From Savagea sp. (GTDB taxonomy: Bacteria; Bacillota; Bacilli; Bacillales_A; Planococcaceae), in the NCBI GenBank assembly GCA_030152585.1, contig JASLJC010000026.1, positions 1-13,745 on the forward strand: a DNA stretch of 13,745 bases. The letters are read 5' to 3'. The notes below the pieces were generated by a model, which saw only the letters and a list, made by a program, of their open reading frames with translations, searched no databases and was not told the DNA's origin. Every line of letters begins with the position of its first letter. The stretch's first letter is position 1. Position numbers and translations under genes: made by a program. This document shows positions 1 to 6,326 of this stretch, piece after piece.

Positions 1-537
1 CAAGCATTGGCAGAACAATTACATGTTGTTATTGGAACGAGTGGATTAACAGAAGCATCGATTATGCAACTAAAAGAAGAAGCAGAACGTGTAGAAAGAA
101 GTGTTATCATTGCACCGAACTTTTCAATCGGAGCTGTTTTAATGATGGACTTTGCACGTCAAGCGGCGAAATATTTGGAAGATGTAGAAATTATTGAAAT
201 GCATCATAATGAAAAGTTAGATGCACCGAGTGGGACAGCGTCAAAAACTGCACAAATGATTCAAGAAGTGCGAGAACCTCACATACAAGGTCATCCAGAA
301 GAAGTAGAAAAAATGCCAGGAGCGCGTGGTGCAGATGTAGACGGTATGAAAATTCATAGTGTCCGTTTGCAAGGGATGTTAGCGCATCAACAAGTGATGT
401 TTGGGGGAGAAGGCGAAATGTTAACGATTCGTCACGACTCTTTTGATCGTGCAAGTTTCAAAAAAGGAATACGATTAAGTATTGCGGCAGCAGTAGAAAA
501 ACAACAATTTATTTATGGATTAGAGCATTTACTGTAA
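1..537 (+). CDS. dapB: 4-hydroxy-tetrahydrodipicolinate reductase, 3' part (5' end outside the window)
   Basis: Catalyses the NAD(P)H-dependent reduction of 4-hydroxy-tetrahydrodipicolinate in the cytoplasmic diaminopimelate/lysine pathway. The reading frame is open from base 1, and 178 C-terminal residues are present; the family is about 265 residues, so the N-terminal Rossmann region lies upstream. The visible part starts in the strand ending VVIGTSG, continues through the hinge APNFSIGA, and carries the signature HHNEKLDAPSGTA (bases about 202-240), whose paired histidines and lysine are the catalytic and substrate-binding residues of the family. A later FGGEGE motif is also typical. The TTG at base 7 is an internal leucine codon and not the start. 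The stop is followed directly by the bshA ribosome binding site, which suggests cotranscription. Identification is secure; only completeness is limited. Confidence 0.96.
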   Translation, partial: QALAEQLHVVIGTSGLTEASIMQLKEEAERVERSVIIAPNFSIGAVLMMDFARQAAKYLEDVEIIEMHHNEKLDAPSGTASKTAQMIQEVREPHIQGHPEEVEKMPGARGADVDGMKIHSVRLQGMLAHQQVMFGGEGEMLTIRHDSFDRASFKKGIRLSIAAAVEKQQFIYGLEHLL

Positions 538-543
538 GGAGGA
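536..543 (+). promoter_or_regulatory. Ribosome binding site that decides the bshA start
   Basis: AAGGAGGA overlaps the dapB stop codon. It touches the first in-frame ATG at 544 with no spacer but lies 6 bases before the second ATG at 550. Normal spacing therefore favours 550 as the initiation codon of bshA. Confidence 0.75.
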
Positions 544-549
544 ATGAGT

Positions 550-1680
550 ATGCAATTAAAAATTGGCGTTATCTGTTATCCGACGGTAGGCGGTTCAGGT
601 ATTATCGCAACCGAACTAGGAAAAATGATGGCGCGTCGGGGACATACGGTTCACTTCATTGCTTCAGGTGAACCGTTTCGTTTCGAGCAGACAGAACCGA
701 GACTTTATTTTCATGAAGTGAAAATGGAGCATTATGCCGTTTTTAAATACCCTCCGTACGATATTGCACTGGCGAATAAAATTGCGCATGTTATTCAACA
801 AGAACAGCTCGATTTATTACATGTTCACTATGCTGTCCCGCATGCCGTGTCTGCAACGTTAGGAAAAGATATGGCACAATCTTCGATTCCGATGATTACG
901 ACATTACATGGGACAGATGTAACTGTTTTAGGACGAGATGCTCGTTTGAAAGATACTGTCCGTTACGGAATTGAAAAATCGACAGCTGTTACAGCTGTAT
1001 CAGAGGCGTTACGAAAAGAAACGGAACATTTAATTGAACCAAATTGTTCTATTGAAACGATTTATAATTTCGTAGATGAAACGGAATATTATGAAGATCA
1101 TACAGAAGAAGAAAAATTACGTAAACGACTCGGTTTTTCGAAAGATGATAAAGTTTGTATTCATATTTCAAATTTCCGCCGTGTAAAACGAACTGATTAT
1201 ATCATTCGTAGTTTTGCCATTTTAGCTGGACTTGTCGATAATGTTCAATTGTTACTCGTCGGGGATGGACCAGATCGTTCGAAAGCGGTTGAATTAGCGA
1301 AGGAACTCCAAGTAGAAGATCGTATTTCTTTTGTCGGTGCACAAAAAGAAATGCGTCCGTTATTATCGATGAGTGACGTGATGTTTCATTTATCAGATAA
1401 AGAAGCATTTGGGCTCGTCATATTAGAAGCGTTTGCATGTGGTGTGCCAGCGATTGCAACAAATATTGGTGGTATACCGGAAGTTGTACAGCACGGAGAA
1501 AATGGCTATCTTGTACCATTAGACGATCCTGAGCTCGTCGCAGCATATGCCTATGAATTTGTAACAGACGATGCTCGTCAACGAACATTTTCAGAAGCAG
1601 CGAAAAAAACAGCAGCACAATTTGATTCAAAAGCGATTGTCGATCAATACGAATCACTTTATCGCAAGGTGATGAAATAA
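550..1680 (+). CDS. bshA: L-malate N-acetylglucosaminyltransferase of bacillithiol synthesis
   Basis: GT4-family, GT-B fold retaining glycosyltransferase that transfers GlcNAc from UDP-GlcNAc to L-malate, the first step of bacillithiol synthesis in the cytoplasm. The protein starts with a Rossmann strand and the glycine loop GGSG (residues 14-17), followed by HGTDVTVLG, which is highly characteristic of BshA. The C-terminal domain has SNFRRVKR and the EX7E element of GT4 enzymes (E285 and E293 in EAFGLVILE), then GVPAIATNIGGIPEV. At 376 residues it has the usual length (B. subtilis BshA about 377). An in-frame ATG at 544 would add two residues, but its Shine-Dalgarno spacing is zero. It follows dapB by 12 bases and its stop overlaps the cca start by one base (TAATG). 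The deacetylase gene bshB1, which in B. subtilis sits just upstream, is not here. Confidence 0.95.
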   Translation: MQLKIGVICYPTVGGSGIIATELGKMMARRGHTVHFIASGEPFRFEQTEPRLYFHEVKMEHYAVFKYPPYDIALANKIAHVIQQEQLDLLHVHYAVPHAVSATLGKDMAQSSIPMITTLHGTDVTVLGRDARLKDTVRYGIEKSTAVTAVSEALRKETEHLIEPNCSIETIYNFVDETEYYEDHTEEEKLRKRLGFSKDDKVCIHISNFRRVKRTDYIIRSFAILAGLVDNVQLLLVGDGPDRSKAVELAKELQVEDRISFVGAQKEMRPLLSMSDVMFHLSDKEAFGLVILEAFACGVPAIATNIGGIPEVVQHGENGYLVPLDDPELVAAYAYEFVTDDARQRTFSEAAKKTAAQFDSKAIVDQYESLYRKVMK

Positions 1681-2858
1681 TGCTAGGGACACGTCGGAGT
1701 CAATATGTTATTCAAACATTACTCGACCACGGCTATGAAGCAGTTTACGTCGGTGGAGCAGTCCGTGATTATTTAAGAGGTGAACGACCGAAAGATATCG
1801 ACATTGCAACTGCTGCTTTACCAGAAGAAATTGAATCGATATTTCCTCATACGATTGATGTTGGAAAAGAGCACGGCACAATTATCGTCATCATTGAAAA
1901 AGAGACAATTGAAGTGACGACGTATCGAACGGAAAGTCAATACGTTGATTATCGTCGACCAGAGCACGTGACATTCGTTCGTTCATTGAAAGAAGATTTA
2001 CGTCGACGCGATTTTACGATGAATGCTATTGCGATGACGAAAGATGGACAAGTAATCGATCCGTTTGAAGGTCGACGCGATTTAAAAGCAGGAGTTATTC
2101 GAGCAGTAGGCGATCCGAATGAACGATTTCAAGAAGATGCACTACGAATGATGCGTGCTTTTCGATTTGCCGCTCGTTTTCATTTCACCATTGAAGAAGA
2201 GACAAAGCGAGCGATTATGCACTCACGTCATTTGTTTCTTCACATTGCACGAGAGCGGATGAAAGATGAGTTCGATAAATGGGCAATCACTAACTATGAT
2301 GAGAATGCGTTTCGTCTCGTTCAAGAGACGAAATTTCAAGAAGTGCTCCCTTTGTTTGAACGAGCGTCACTTGAGCAACCGCATCCACGAATCGGTTATG
2401 AAACGAATTGTGCGATGAATCAGTGGGCAACATGGGCGCTATTTTTTGATATCGAAGTGGAAAAGTTCGCTCAAGCATATAAATGGTCTAAAAAAGAAAA
2501 GCAATACGTAGTACATTTAATAGAAGCATACGAACGTCGAAAAAAAGAACCGTGCACGAATTCATTACTTTATACGTATCAAGAAATAGAATGGGTTGTT
2601 GTCGAAAAATGGCGGGAATTCCAACAACTCCCTTGGATATCGGAAGAAGATATTAGACAACGTCGTCGTACATTACCGATTCAATCGCGTGATATGTTGG
2701 CAGTCGATGGTCGTCAATTAATGGCATGGTACGATCGAAAAGGAGGACCTTGGTTAAAAGAAATGTTAAACCGAATAGAAGAAGGGGTCATCGAAGGTGC
2801 GGTTCGGAATGAAAGTGAAGCGATAAAGGAGTGGCTCGAACGTGACGACAAAAGATAA
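1680..2858 (+). CDS. cca: CCA-adding tRNA nucleotidyltransferase
   Basis: Adds or repairs the 3' CCA end of tRNAs without a nucleic acid template. This is a class II enzyme of the bacterial CCA type. The head domain has GGAVRD (residues 25-30) and the catalytic carboxylate pair in KDIDIA (D39, D41). RRRDFTMNAIA (about 108-118) and the nucleotide-selecting neck region NERFQEDALRMMRAFRF (about 147-163) follow. The C-terminal half is more variable, as is usual for the body and tail. At 392 residues it is close to B. subtilis CCA (about 397). The start ATG overlaps the bshA stop, which suggests translational coupling; an AAGGTG lies about 10 bases upstream. The 3' end overlaps birA by 17 bases. 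Confidence 0.96.
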   Translation: MLGTRRSQYVIQTLLDHGYEAVYVGGAVRDYLRGERPKDIDIATAALPEEIESIFPHTIDVGKEHGTIIVIIEKETIEVTTYRTESQYVDYRRPEHVTFVRSLKEDLRRRDFTMNAIAMTKDGQVIDPFEGRRDLKAGVIRAVGDPNERFQEDALRMMRAFRFAARFHFTIEEETKRAIMHSRHLFLHIARERMKDEFDKWAITNYDENAFRLVQETKFQEVLPLFERASLEQPHPRIGYETNCAMNQWATWALFFDIEVEKFAQAYKWSKKEKQYVVHLIEAYERRKKEPCTNSLLYTYQEIEWVVVEKWREFQQLPWISEEDIRQRRRTLPIQSRDMLAVDGRQLMAWYDRKGGPWLKEMLNRIEEGVIEGAVRNESEAIKEWLERDDKR

Positions 2859-3816
2859 AGTGTTGCAATTGTTAATGGAGTGCGAAGGACAAGCGGTATC
2901 TGGACAAGAGATGGCCGACGAATTAAACGTTAGTCGGACAGCCGTTTGGAAATGTATTAAAGAATTAGAACAACAAGGATACGCAATTGAATCGGTTCGT
3001 AAAAAAGGATACATATTGCACGATTTTCCCGATAAAATAGAAAAAGCACATATTATGCCATTATTAGAGACAAAGCGTTACGGTCGCACATTAGAAGTTT
3101 ATGAGACGTGTGAATCGACGCAATTTATTGCGCATCAACGGGCGCAAGAAAATACGAAAGATGGAACGCTTATTATTGCAGATGAACAAACGAAAGGGAA
3201 AGGGAGATTGCTACGCCCATGGGAGTCGACAAAAGCAGCGGGTATTTGGATGAGTCTTATTATTCGACCGTCTTTAACGTTTCGCGAAGCGCCACAAGTT
3301 ACACTTGTAACAGCTGTTGCGATCGTGCAAGCGTTACGCGAAGTCGTCGGAGTAGAAGCCCATATTAAATGGCCAAATGACATTTTCCTTAACGGAAAAA
3401 AATTGACAGGTATTTTAACAGAATTACAAGCCGACCCTGATCGAATTCAGGCGATGATTGTCGGTATCGGTATGAATGTCAATCAAAAAGAAGAAGATTT
3501 TCCAGAATCGTTGCGTTCGATAGCGACATCTCTTCGTATAGAAACTGGAAAAAAACAAGACCGAGCACCGATTATCGCTGCTATTTTAAAGCAAATGGAG
3601 CGATTTGTGGCGCTTTACGAAAGAGAAGGTTTCGCTCCTATTAAATTGTTATGGGAAAGTTATGCGATTACGACAGGAAAGCCAATACGTGCAACTTTAG
3701 TTGATGAAATTGTAGAAGGTGAAGCAATTGGAATTACAGACGATGGTCGCCTTCAAGTTCAATTAGAAGACGGAACGGTTCGCACGCTCTATTCAGCAGA
3801 CGTTACATTGAAATGA
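2842..3816 (+). CDS. birA: Biotin--protein ligase / biotin operon repressor (group II)
   Basis: Makes biotinyl-5'-AMP and transfers biotin to the carboxyl carrier proteins of acetyl-CoA and pyruvate carboxylases; with biotinyl-AMP the group II form also represses biotin genes. Residues about 5-60 form the winged helix-turn-helix (SGQEMADELNVSRTAVWKCI, then a KKGY wing), so a DNA-binding role is likely. The catalytic domain has the biotinyl-AMP loop GKGR (119-122), where many family members have GRGR, and KWPND (176-180) with the active-site lysine. The C-terminal cap ends in an SH3-like strand. It has 324 residues, as in B. subtilis (325). The start is GTG at 2842, preceded by AAAGGAG and inside the cca coding end. 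No BirA operator is visible in this window. A hairpin at 3852-3894 lies 36 bases after the stop. Confidence 0.95.
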   Translation: MTTKDKVLQLLMECEGQAVSGQEMADELNVSRTAVWKCIKELEQQGYAIESVRKKGYILHDFPDKIEKAHIMPLLETKRYGRTLEVYETCESTQFIAHQRAQENTKDGTLIIADEQTKGKGRLLRPWESTKAAGIWMSLIIRPSLTFREAPQVTLVTAVAIVQALREVVGVEAHIKWPNDIFLNGKKLTGILTELQADPDRIQAMIVGIGMNVNQKEEDFPESLRSIATSLRIETGKKQDRAPIIAAILKQMERFVALYEREGFAPIKLLWESYAITTGKPIRATLVDEIVEGEAIGITDDGRLQVQLEDGTVRTLYSADVTLK

Positions 3817-3821
3817 AACGA

Positions 3822-3850
3822 TATACAACAAAAGAAAAATTTGATATAGT
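3822..3850 (+). promoter_or_regulatory. Candidate extended -10 promoter of the panBCD operon
   Basis: TATAGT (3845-3850) matches the -10 consensus at 5 of 6 positions and is preceded by TGA, giving an extended -10 (TGnTATAGT). TATACA at 3822-3827, 17 bases upstream, matches TTGACA at 4 of 6. A start near 3856-3857 would place the two leader hairpins at the very 5' end of the transcript. This is a prediction from consensus only. Confidence 0.5.
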
Positions 3851-3851
3851 G

Positions 3852-3894
3852 AAAACGATAGGCGGTATCGAAAGAGCTGCACTATCGTTTTTTT
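3852..3894 (+). terminator. Terminator-shaped hairpin after birA that also has pan-motif architecture (hairpin 1)
   Basis: AAAACGATAG (3852-3861) pairs with CTATCGTTTT (3882-3891), followed by more T (run of seven T at 3888-3894). For a transcript reading through from birA this is a credible intrinsic terminator. Inside the outer helix the structure is: bulged A3881 on the 3' side, five pairs (3862-3866 with 3876-3880), bulged A3867 on the 5' side, then UC-GAAA-GA (3868-3875). This is the same plan as the second hairpin at 3912-3940. If transcription starts at the promoter just upstream, only the inner part of the outer helix is made, so the element may act differently in the two transcripts. 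Confidence 0.7.
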
Positions 3895-3940
3895 ACGTAA
3901 TACAAATACAATCTGCCTTGATCAAAAAGACAAGGACGGA
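3862..3940 (+). ncRNA. Tandem pan-type leader RNA of panB (two hairpins with paired bulged adenosines)
   Basis: Hairpin 1 is described at 3852-3894. Hairpin 2: UCUG (3912-3915) pairs with CGGA (3937-3940); A3936 is bulged on the 3' side; five pairs follow (CCUUG 3916-3920 with CAAGG 3931-3935); A3921 is bulged on the 5' side; the tip is UC-AAAAA-GA (3922-3930). Both hairpins therefore have a 3' bulged A, exactly five base pairs, a 5' bulged A and a UC/GA-closed A-rich loop, although the five-pair helices differ in sequence. From memory, the pan RNA motif is a hairpin with two conserved bulged adenosines, found upstream of panB, panC or panD genes in Bacillota and other phyla and often in tandem. 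Architecture, tandem copies and position all agree. The ligand or mechanism is not shown by the sequence. Confidence 0.75.
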
Positions 3941-3964
3941 AGAAAGCGTTTCCATGTTCTTCCG
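3937..3964 (+). promoter_or_regulatory. Third leader hairpin, competing with pan hairpin 2, next to the panB ribosome binding site
   Basis: CGGAAGAA (3937-3944) is the perfect complement of TTCTTCCG (3957-3964), with a 12-base loop. Bases 3937-3940 are also the 3' outer strand of pan hairpin 2, so the two helices exclude each other. The helix ends three bases before the GAGGAGG at 3968-3974. This is a candidate expression platform that could affect ribosome access; there is no U-run right behind it, so it is not an intrinsic terminator. Confidence 0.55.
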
Positions 3965-3967
3965 AAT

Positions 3968-3974
3968 GAGGAGG
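3968..3974 (+). promoter_or_regulatory. Ribosome binding site that decides the panB start
   Basis: GAGGAGG lies 9 bases before the ATG at 3984. The frame is open further upstream to 3813, but that extension crosses the promoter and leader hairpins and does not resemble PanB, so the start is placed at 3984. Confidence 0.85.
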
Positions 3975-3983
3975 ATTTTTTTG

Positions 3984-4823
3984 ATGAAAAAAATGACACA
4001 TTTCATTCGTATGAAAGAAGAGAGAGAAAAAATGGTCATGCTGACGGCATATGATTACCCGACAGCACGAATTGCTGAGCGAGCAGGAGTTGACCTCATT
4101 TTAGTAGGAGATTCTCTCGGTATGGTCGTACTCGGTTACGATTCAACGGTAAAAGTGACAGTCGACGATATGATTCATCATAGTAAAGCAGTTCGTCGTG
4201 GAGCACCTAATACATTTGTCGTTGTAGACATGCCTTTTGGTTCTTATCACGGTTCAATAAATACGACGGTACATGTTGCAACTCGTATGTACCAAGAAAC
4301 CGGAGCGGATGCGCTAAAGTTAGAAGGAGCCGGACGTGTTATTAAAACATTACGTCGTTTAACAGAAACCGGTATACCCGTCGTTGCTCATTTAGGATTG
4401 CTACCACAATCGGCTGCGACACAAGGTGGTTATAAAGTACAAGGAAAAACGGTAATACAAGCAGAACAGTTAATTGAAGATGCGAAAGCGTGTGAACGAG
4501 CAGGTGCTATTATGATTGTCGTTGAGATGATTCCGCACGAGCTCGCTCAATATGTAAGAGATGCTGTCTCTATACCAGTGATTGGAATCGGTGCAGGCCG
4601 GCATACAGACGGCCAAGTGCTCGTTGTACATGATCTCGTTCGTTATGGAGATCACTACATTCCAAAATTTGTTGAAACGTTTGCAAATGCAGGCGAAGAG
4701 ACCGAAAAAGGAATACGTGCTTACGTTGAAGCGGTTCGAAAAGAAGTATTCCCAGCAGAACGTCATCAATTTTCAATGCCGAAAGAACAGCTTCGTGCAT
4801 TTGAAAGCGGTGGTGAACAATGA
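3984..4823 (+). CDS. panB: 3-methyl-2-oxobutanoate hydroxymethyltransferase (ketopantoate hydroxymethyltransferase)
   Basis: Transfers a hydroxymethyl group from 5,10-methylenetetrahydrofolate to 2-oxoisovalerate, giving ketopantoate, the first committed step of pantothenate synthesis. It is a TIM-barrel, metal-dependent cytoplasmic enzyme. With the start at 3984 it has 279 residues, matching the family (B. subtilis 277). All active-site positions I can place are intact: VGDSL with D43, VDMPF with D82, LKLEG with K112 and E114, AHLGLLPQS with H136 and VVEMIP with E181; IGIGAG is also present. The longer frame from 3813 is not coding. It is preceded by a structured leader with pan-type hairpins and overlaps panC by ATGA, so panB and panC are probably translationally coupled. 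Confidence 0.96.
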   Translation: MKKMTHFIRMKEEREKMVMLTAYDYPTARIAERAGVDLILVGDSLGMVVLGYDSTVKVTVDDMIHHSKAVRRGAPNTFVVVDMPFGSYHGSINTTVHVATRMYQETGADALKLEGAGRVIKTLRRLTETGIPVVAHLGLLPQSAATQGGYKVQGKTVIQAEQLIEDAKACERAGAIMIVVEMIPHELAQYVRDAVSIPVIGIGAGRHTDGQVLVVHDLVRYGDHYIPKFVETFANAGEETEKGIRAYVEAVRKEVFPAERHQFSMPKEQLRAFESGGEQ

Positions 4824-5659
4824 ACATTTATACAGAACCTGAAATATGCCAAGCAGCGTTAGCACGTGAAAAACGTAAAGGGCAAACAGTAGGATTCGTC
4901 GCGACGATGGGGTATTTACATGAAGGACACTTTTCTCTTATTCAAAAAGCAAAAGAAGAAAACGATCAAGTCGTTTTAAGTATTTTTGTGAACCCGACGC
5001 AATTTGGTCCAAATGAAGATTTTGAATCGTACCCACGTAATACGTCACGTGATGTAGAACGTGCTCAAGCGCTCGGTGTCGATATCGTTTTCTTACCGAC
5101 AAAAGAAACGATGTATCCGACAGATGGCGGGATACGTATTTTACCTGGACCTTTATCCAACGTTCTATGTGGAAAAAGCCGTCCGACACATTTTGATGGG
5201 GTTTTACAAGTTATTTTAAAGTTGTTCCATATTGTAGATCCTGATCGTGCTTATTTCGGACAAAAAGATATTCAACAACTTGCTTTGATTGAAACATTCG
5301 TTCGTGATTACAATTTTAGAACGAAAATTGTAGCTGTCCCAACTTATCGAGAAGAAGATGGACTTGCGAAAAGTTCTAGGAATGTTCATTTAACAAAAAA
5401 AGAACGATTAGAAGCTCCGAATATATATCGAGCACTTCAAAGAGGAAAACAACAGTTACGAGCAGGAGAAAATGGAGAACATGTTAAACGAGAAGTCGAA
5501 GCATTCATTAACGAAAAAACGAGCGGAACAGTTGATTACGTTCAATTATTATCTTATCCTAATTTAACACTCCCTGAACGAGGGACGAAAAATTTTGTAT
5601 TGGCTTGTGCCGTACATTTTTCAAAGACACGTCTCATTGATAACGTGTTGATTGAATAA
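4820..5659 (+). CDS. panC: Pantothenate synthetase (pantoate--beta-alanine ligase)
   Basis: Condenses pantoate with beta-alanine using ATP via a pantoyl-adenylate; HIGH-type nucleotidyltransferase fold. Visible motifs: TMGYLHEGH (residues 29-37, H34 and H37 of the HxGH signature), SIFVNPTQF with Q61, YFGQKDIQQ with K149 and D150, and GLAKSSRN (181-188, KMSKS-like loop), then SKTRLIDN near the end. Length 279 compares with about 286 in B. subtilis, the difference being a shorter C-terminus. Two small deviations: A28 replaces the usual proline of PTMG, and RPTHF (121-125) has Thr where RPGHF is common. Neither removes a catalytic residue. It overlaps panB by four bases and is followed by a strong ribosome binding site for the panD-like gene, which should supply its beta-alanine but appears inactive. 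Confidence 0.95.
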   Translation: MNIYTEPEICQAALAREKRKGQTVGFVATMGYLHEGHFSLIQKAKEENDQVVLSIFVNPTQFGPNEDFESYPRNTSRDVERAQALGVDIVFLPTKETMYPTDGGIRILPGPLSNVLCGKSRPTHFDGVLQVILKLFHIVDPDRAYFGQKDIQQLALIETFVRDYNFRTKIVAVPTYREEDGLAKSSRNVHLTKKERLEAPNIYRALQRGKQQLRAGENGEHVKREVEAFINEKTSGTVDYVQLLSYPNLTLPERGTKNFVLACAVHFSKTRLIDNVLIE

Positions 5660-5671
5660 GGAGGAATCGTA

Positions 5672-6073
5672 ATGCTTCGAAAGTTTTTAAATAGTCAAAT
5701 TTCATACGTTTACGTGACAGAATGTCATGAAGCTTCACCAGAAGAAAAAATTGTTATCGATAGTCATATTTTAGAGTCAGCGAATATGATGCCAGGAGAA
5801 CAGGTAGAAGTAATTCATATCGATAGCGGTCAAGCGATGCCGATGATCGTCGCTGAAGCGCGATCAGAGAGTCGAGCAGTTGTCGTTTACGGAAGCCAAG
5901 CACGTCATATTCATATCGGGGATCGTCTCGTATTACGTACGTACGGTTATGTTGAAAATGCTCGAGCGTTAACTCATGAACCGATTCGTTGTCGTGTAAA
6001 CGAACAAAACGATGTGATAGAAGCATTGCGCCAAACGTATAAATTGCCTCTTGATGATTCATCTCAAATATAA
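5672..6073 (+). CDS. PanD-like protein without the pyruvoyl self-processing site (probable pseudoenzyme)
   Basis: Genuine PanD decarboxylates L-aspartate to beta-alanine after self-cleaving between Gly24 and Ser25 to make a pyruvoyl cofactor. This 133-residue protein sits in the panD position and aligns end to end with B. subtilis PanD (127) with about one inserted residue: YVTE matches TVTE, IVID (27-30) matches ITID, MMPGEQVEV matches MLPNEKVQI, HIGDRLVL matches VQEGDKVII, and THEP matches SHEP. Yet the active-site positions differ: Lys9 is Gln9, His11 is Ser11, Tyr22 is Ser22, the Gly-Ser pair falls on Glu25-Lys26, Thr57-Tyr58 fall on Met58-Ile59, and Asn72 is Tyr73. No Gly-Ser dipeptide occurs anywhere near, and the other two frames do not restore one. 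The frame is intact, with an ideal AAGGAGGAA upstream, so it is probably still made. A non-catalytic or changed role is inferred; the function is unknown. Confidence 0.85.
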   Translation: MLRKFLNSQISYVYVTECHEASPEEKIVIDSHILESANMMPGEQVEVIHIDSGQAMPMIVAEARSESRAVVVYGSQARHIHIGDRLVLRTYGYVENARALTHEPIRCRVNEQNDVIEALRQTYKLPLDDSSQI

Positions 6074-6083
6074 TGCTAAAGAG

Positions 6084-6120
6084 AAGACACTTGAAGATTT
6101 CATCTATTCAAGTGTCTTTT
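6084..6120 (+). terminator. Intrinsic terminator of the panBCD operon
   Basis: AAGACACTTGAA (6084-6095) pairs perfectly with TTCAAGTGTCTT (6107-6118) around an 11-base loop, followed by a short T-run. It lies 10 bases after the panD-like stop codon and separates the pan operon from dinG. Confidence 0.88.
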
Positions 6121-6320
6121 CTAGTTCTATAATAGATGTTGGGGTTTCTACACAATACCTTCGGATTTGCATGCTTGTAAGATGAAGATATAAGACATTT
6201 TACTGAAAATGTTTCGCCACTCCAATAGCGCATACACGTCTTATCTATTCGTGTCTATGAAGAGGGGAGATTTTTTCCTGTTACTTCTCTCCATTTGTAA
6301 TATAAACGGAATAGAAGTGT
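6121..6320 (+). other. Intergenic stretch before dinG with no recognised gene
   Basis: About 200 of the 304 bases between the panD-like gene and dinG remain unexplained after the terminator and the dinG promoter are removed. A perfect TATAAT sits at 6128-6133, but no convincing -35 lies 16-18 bases upstream. Small hairpins exist: CATTTT/AAAATG around 6200 and GGGGAGA/TCTCTCC around 6265-6293, the latter with its T-run in the loop and so not terminator-like. The only open frames are very short (for example 14 codons from 6136) without ribosome binding sites. I see no tRNA and no complete known riboswitch. It could be a long dinG leader or decayed sequence. Confidence 0.5.
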
Positions 6321-6326
6321 GAGCAG

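Noticed and set aside
2002..2083. Repeated GTCGACGCGATTT in cca (2002-2014 and 2071-2083)
   Set aside because: Both copies encode Arg-Arg/Asp runs in conserved protein motifs; the identity is explained by codon preference for CGT/CGA/CGC and is not part of a wider repeat.
3813..3983. A 57-codon N-terminal extension of panB in the same open frame
   Set aside because: It crosses the predicted promoter and leader hairpins, lacks similarity to PanB, and the GAGGAGG at 3968-3974 fits the ATG at 3984, which gives the normal family length.
4470..4842. Open frames on both strands overlapping the 3' end of panB
   Set aside because: They are shadows of the conserved panB and panC frames, have no family resemblance, and overlap a complete, well-supported gene.
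6136..6180. 14-codon open frame in the panD-dinG gap
   Set aside because: No ribosome binding site, no similarity, and of a length expected by chance.
6125..6190. Purine-riboswitch-like string (TATAAT, then GTTTCTAC)
   Set aside because: The spacing between the two strings is about half of that needed for the P2 helix and loop, no P1 or P3 helix closes, and the downstream gene is dinG.
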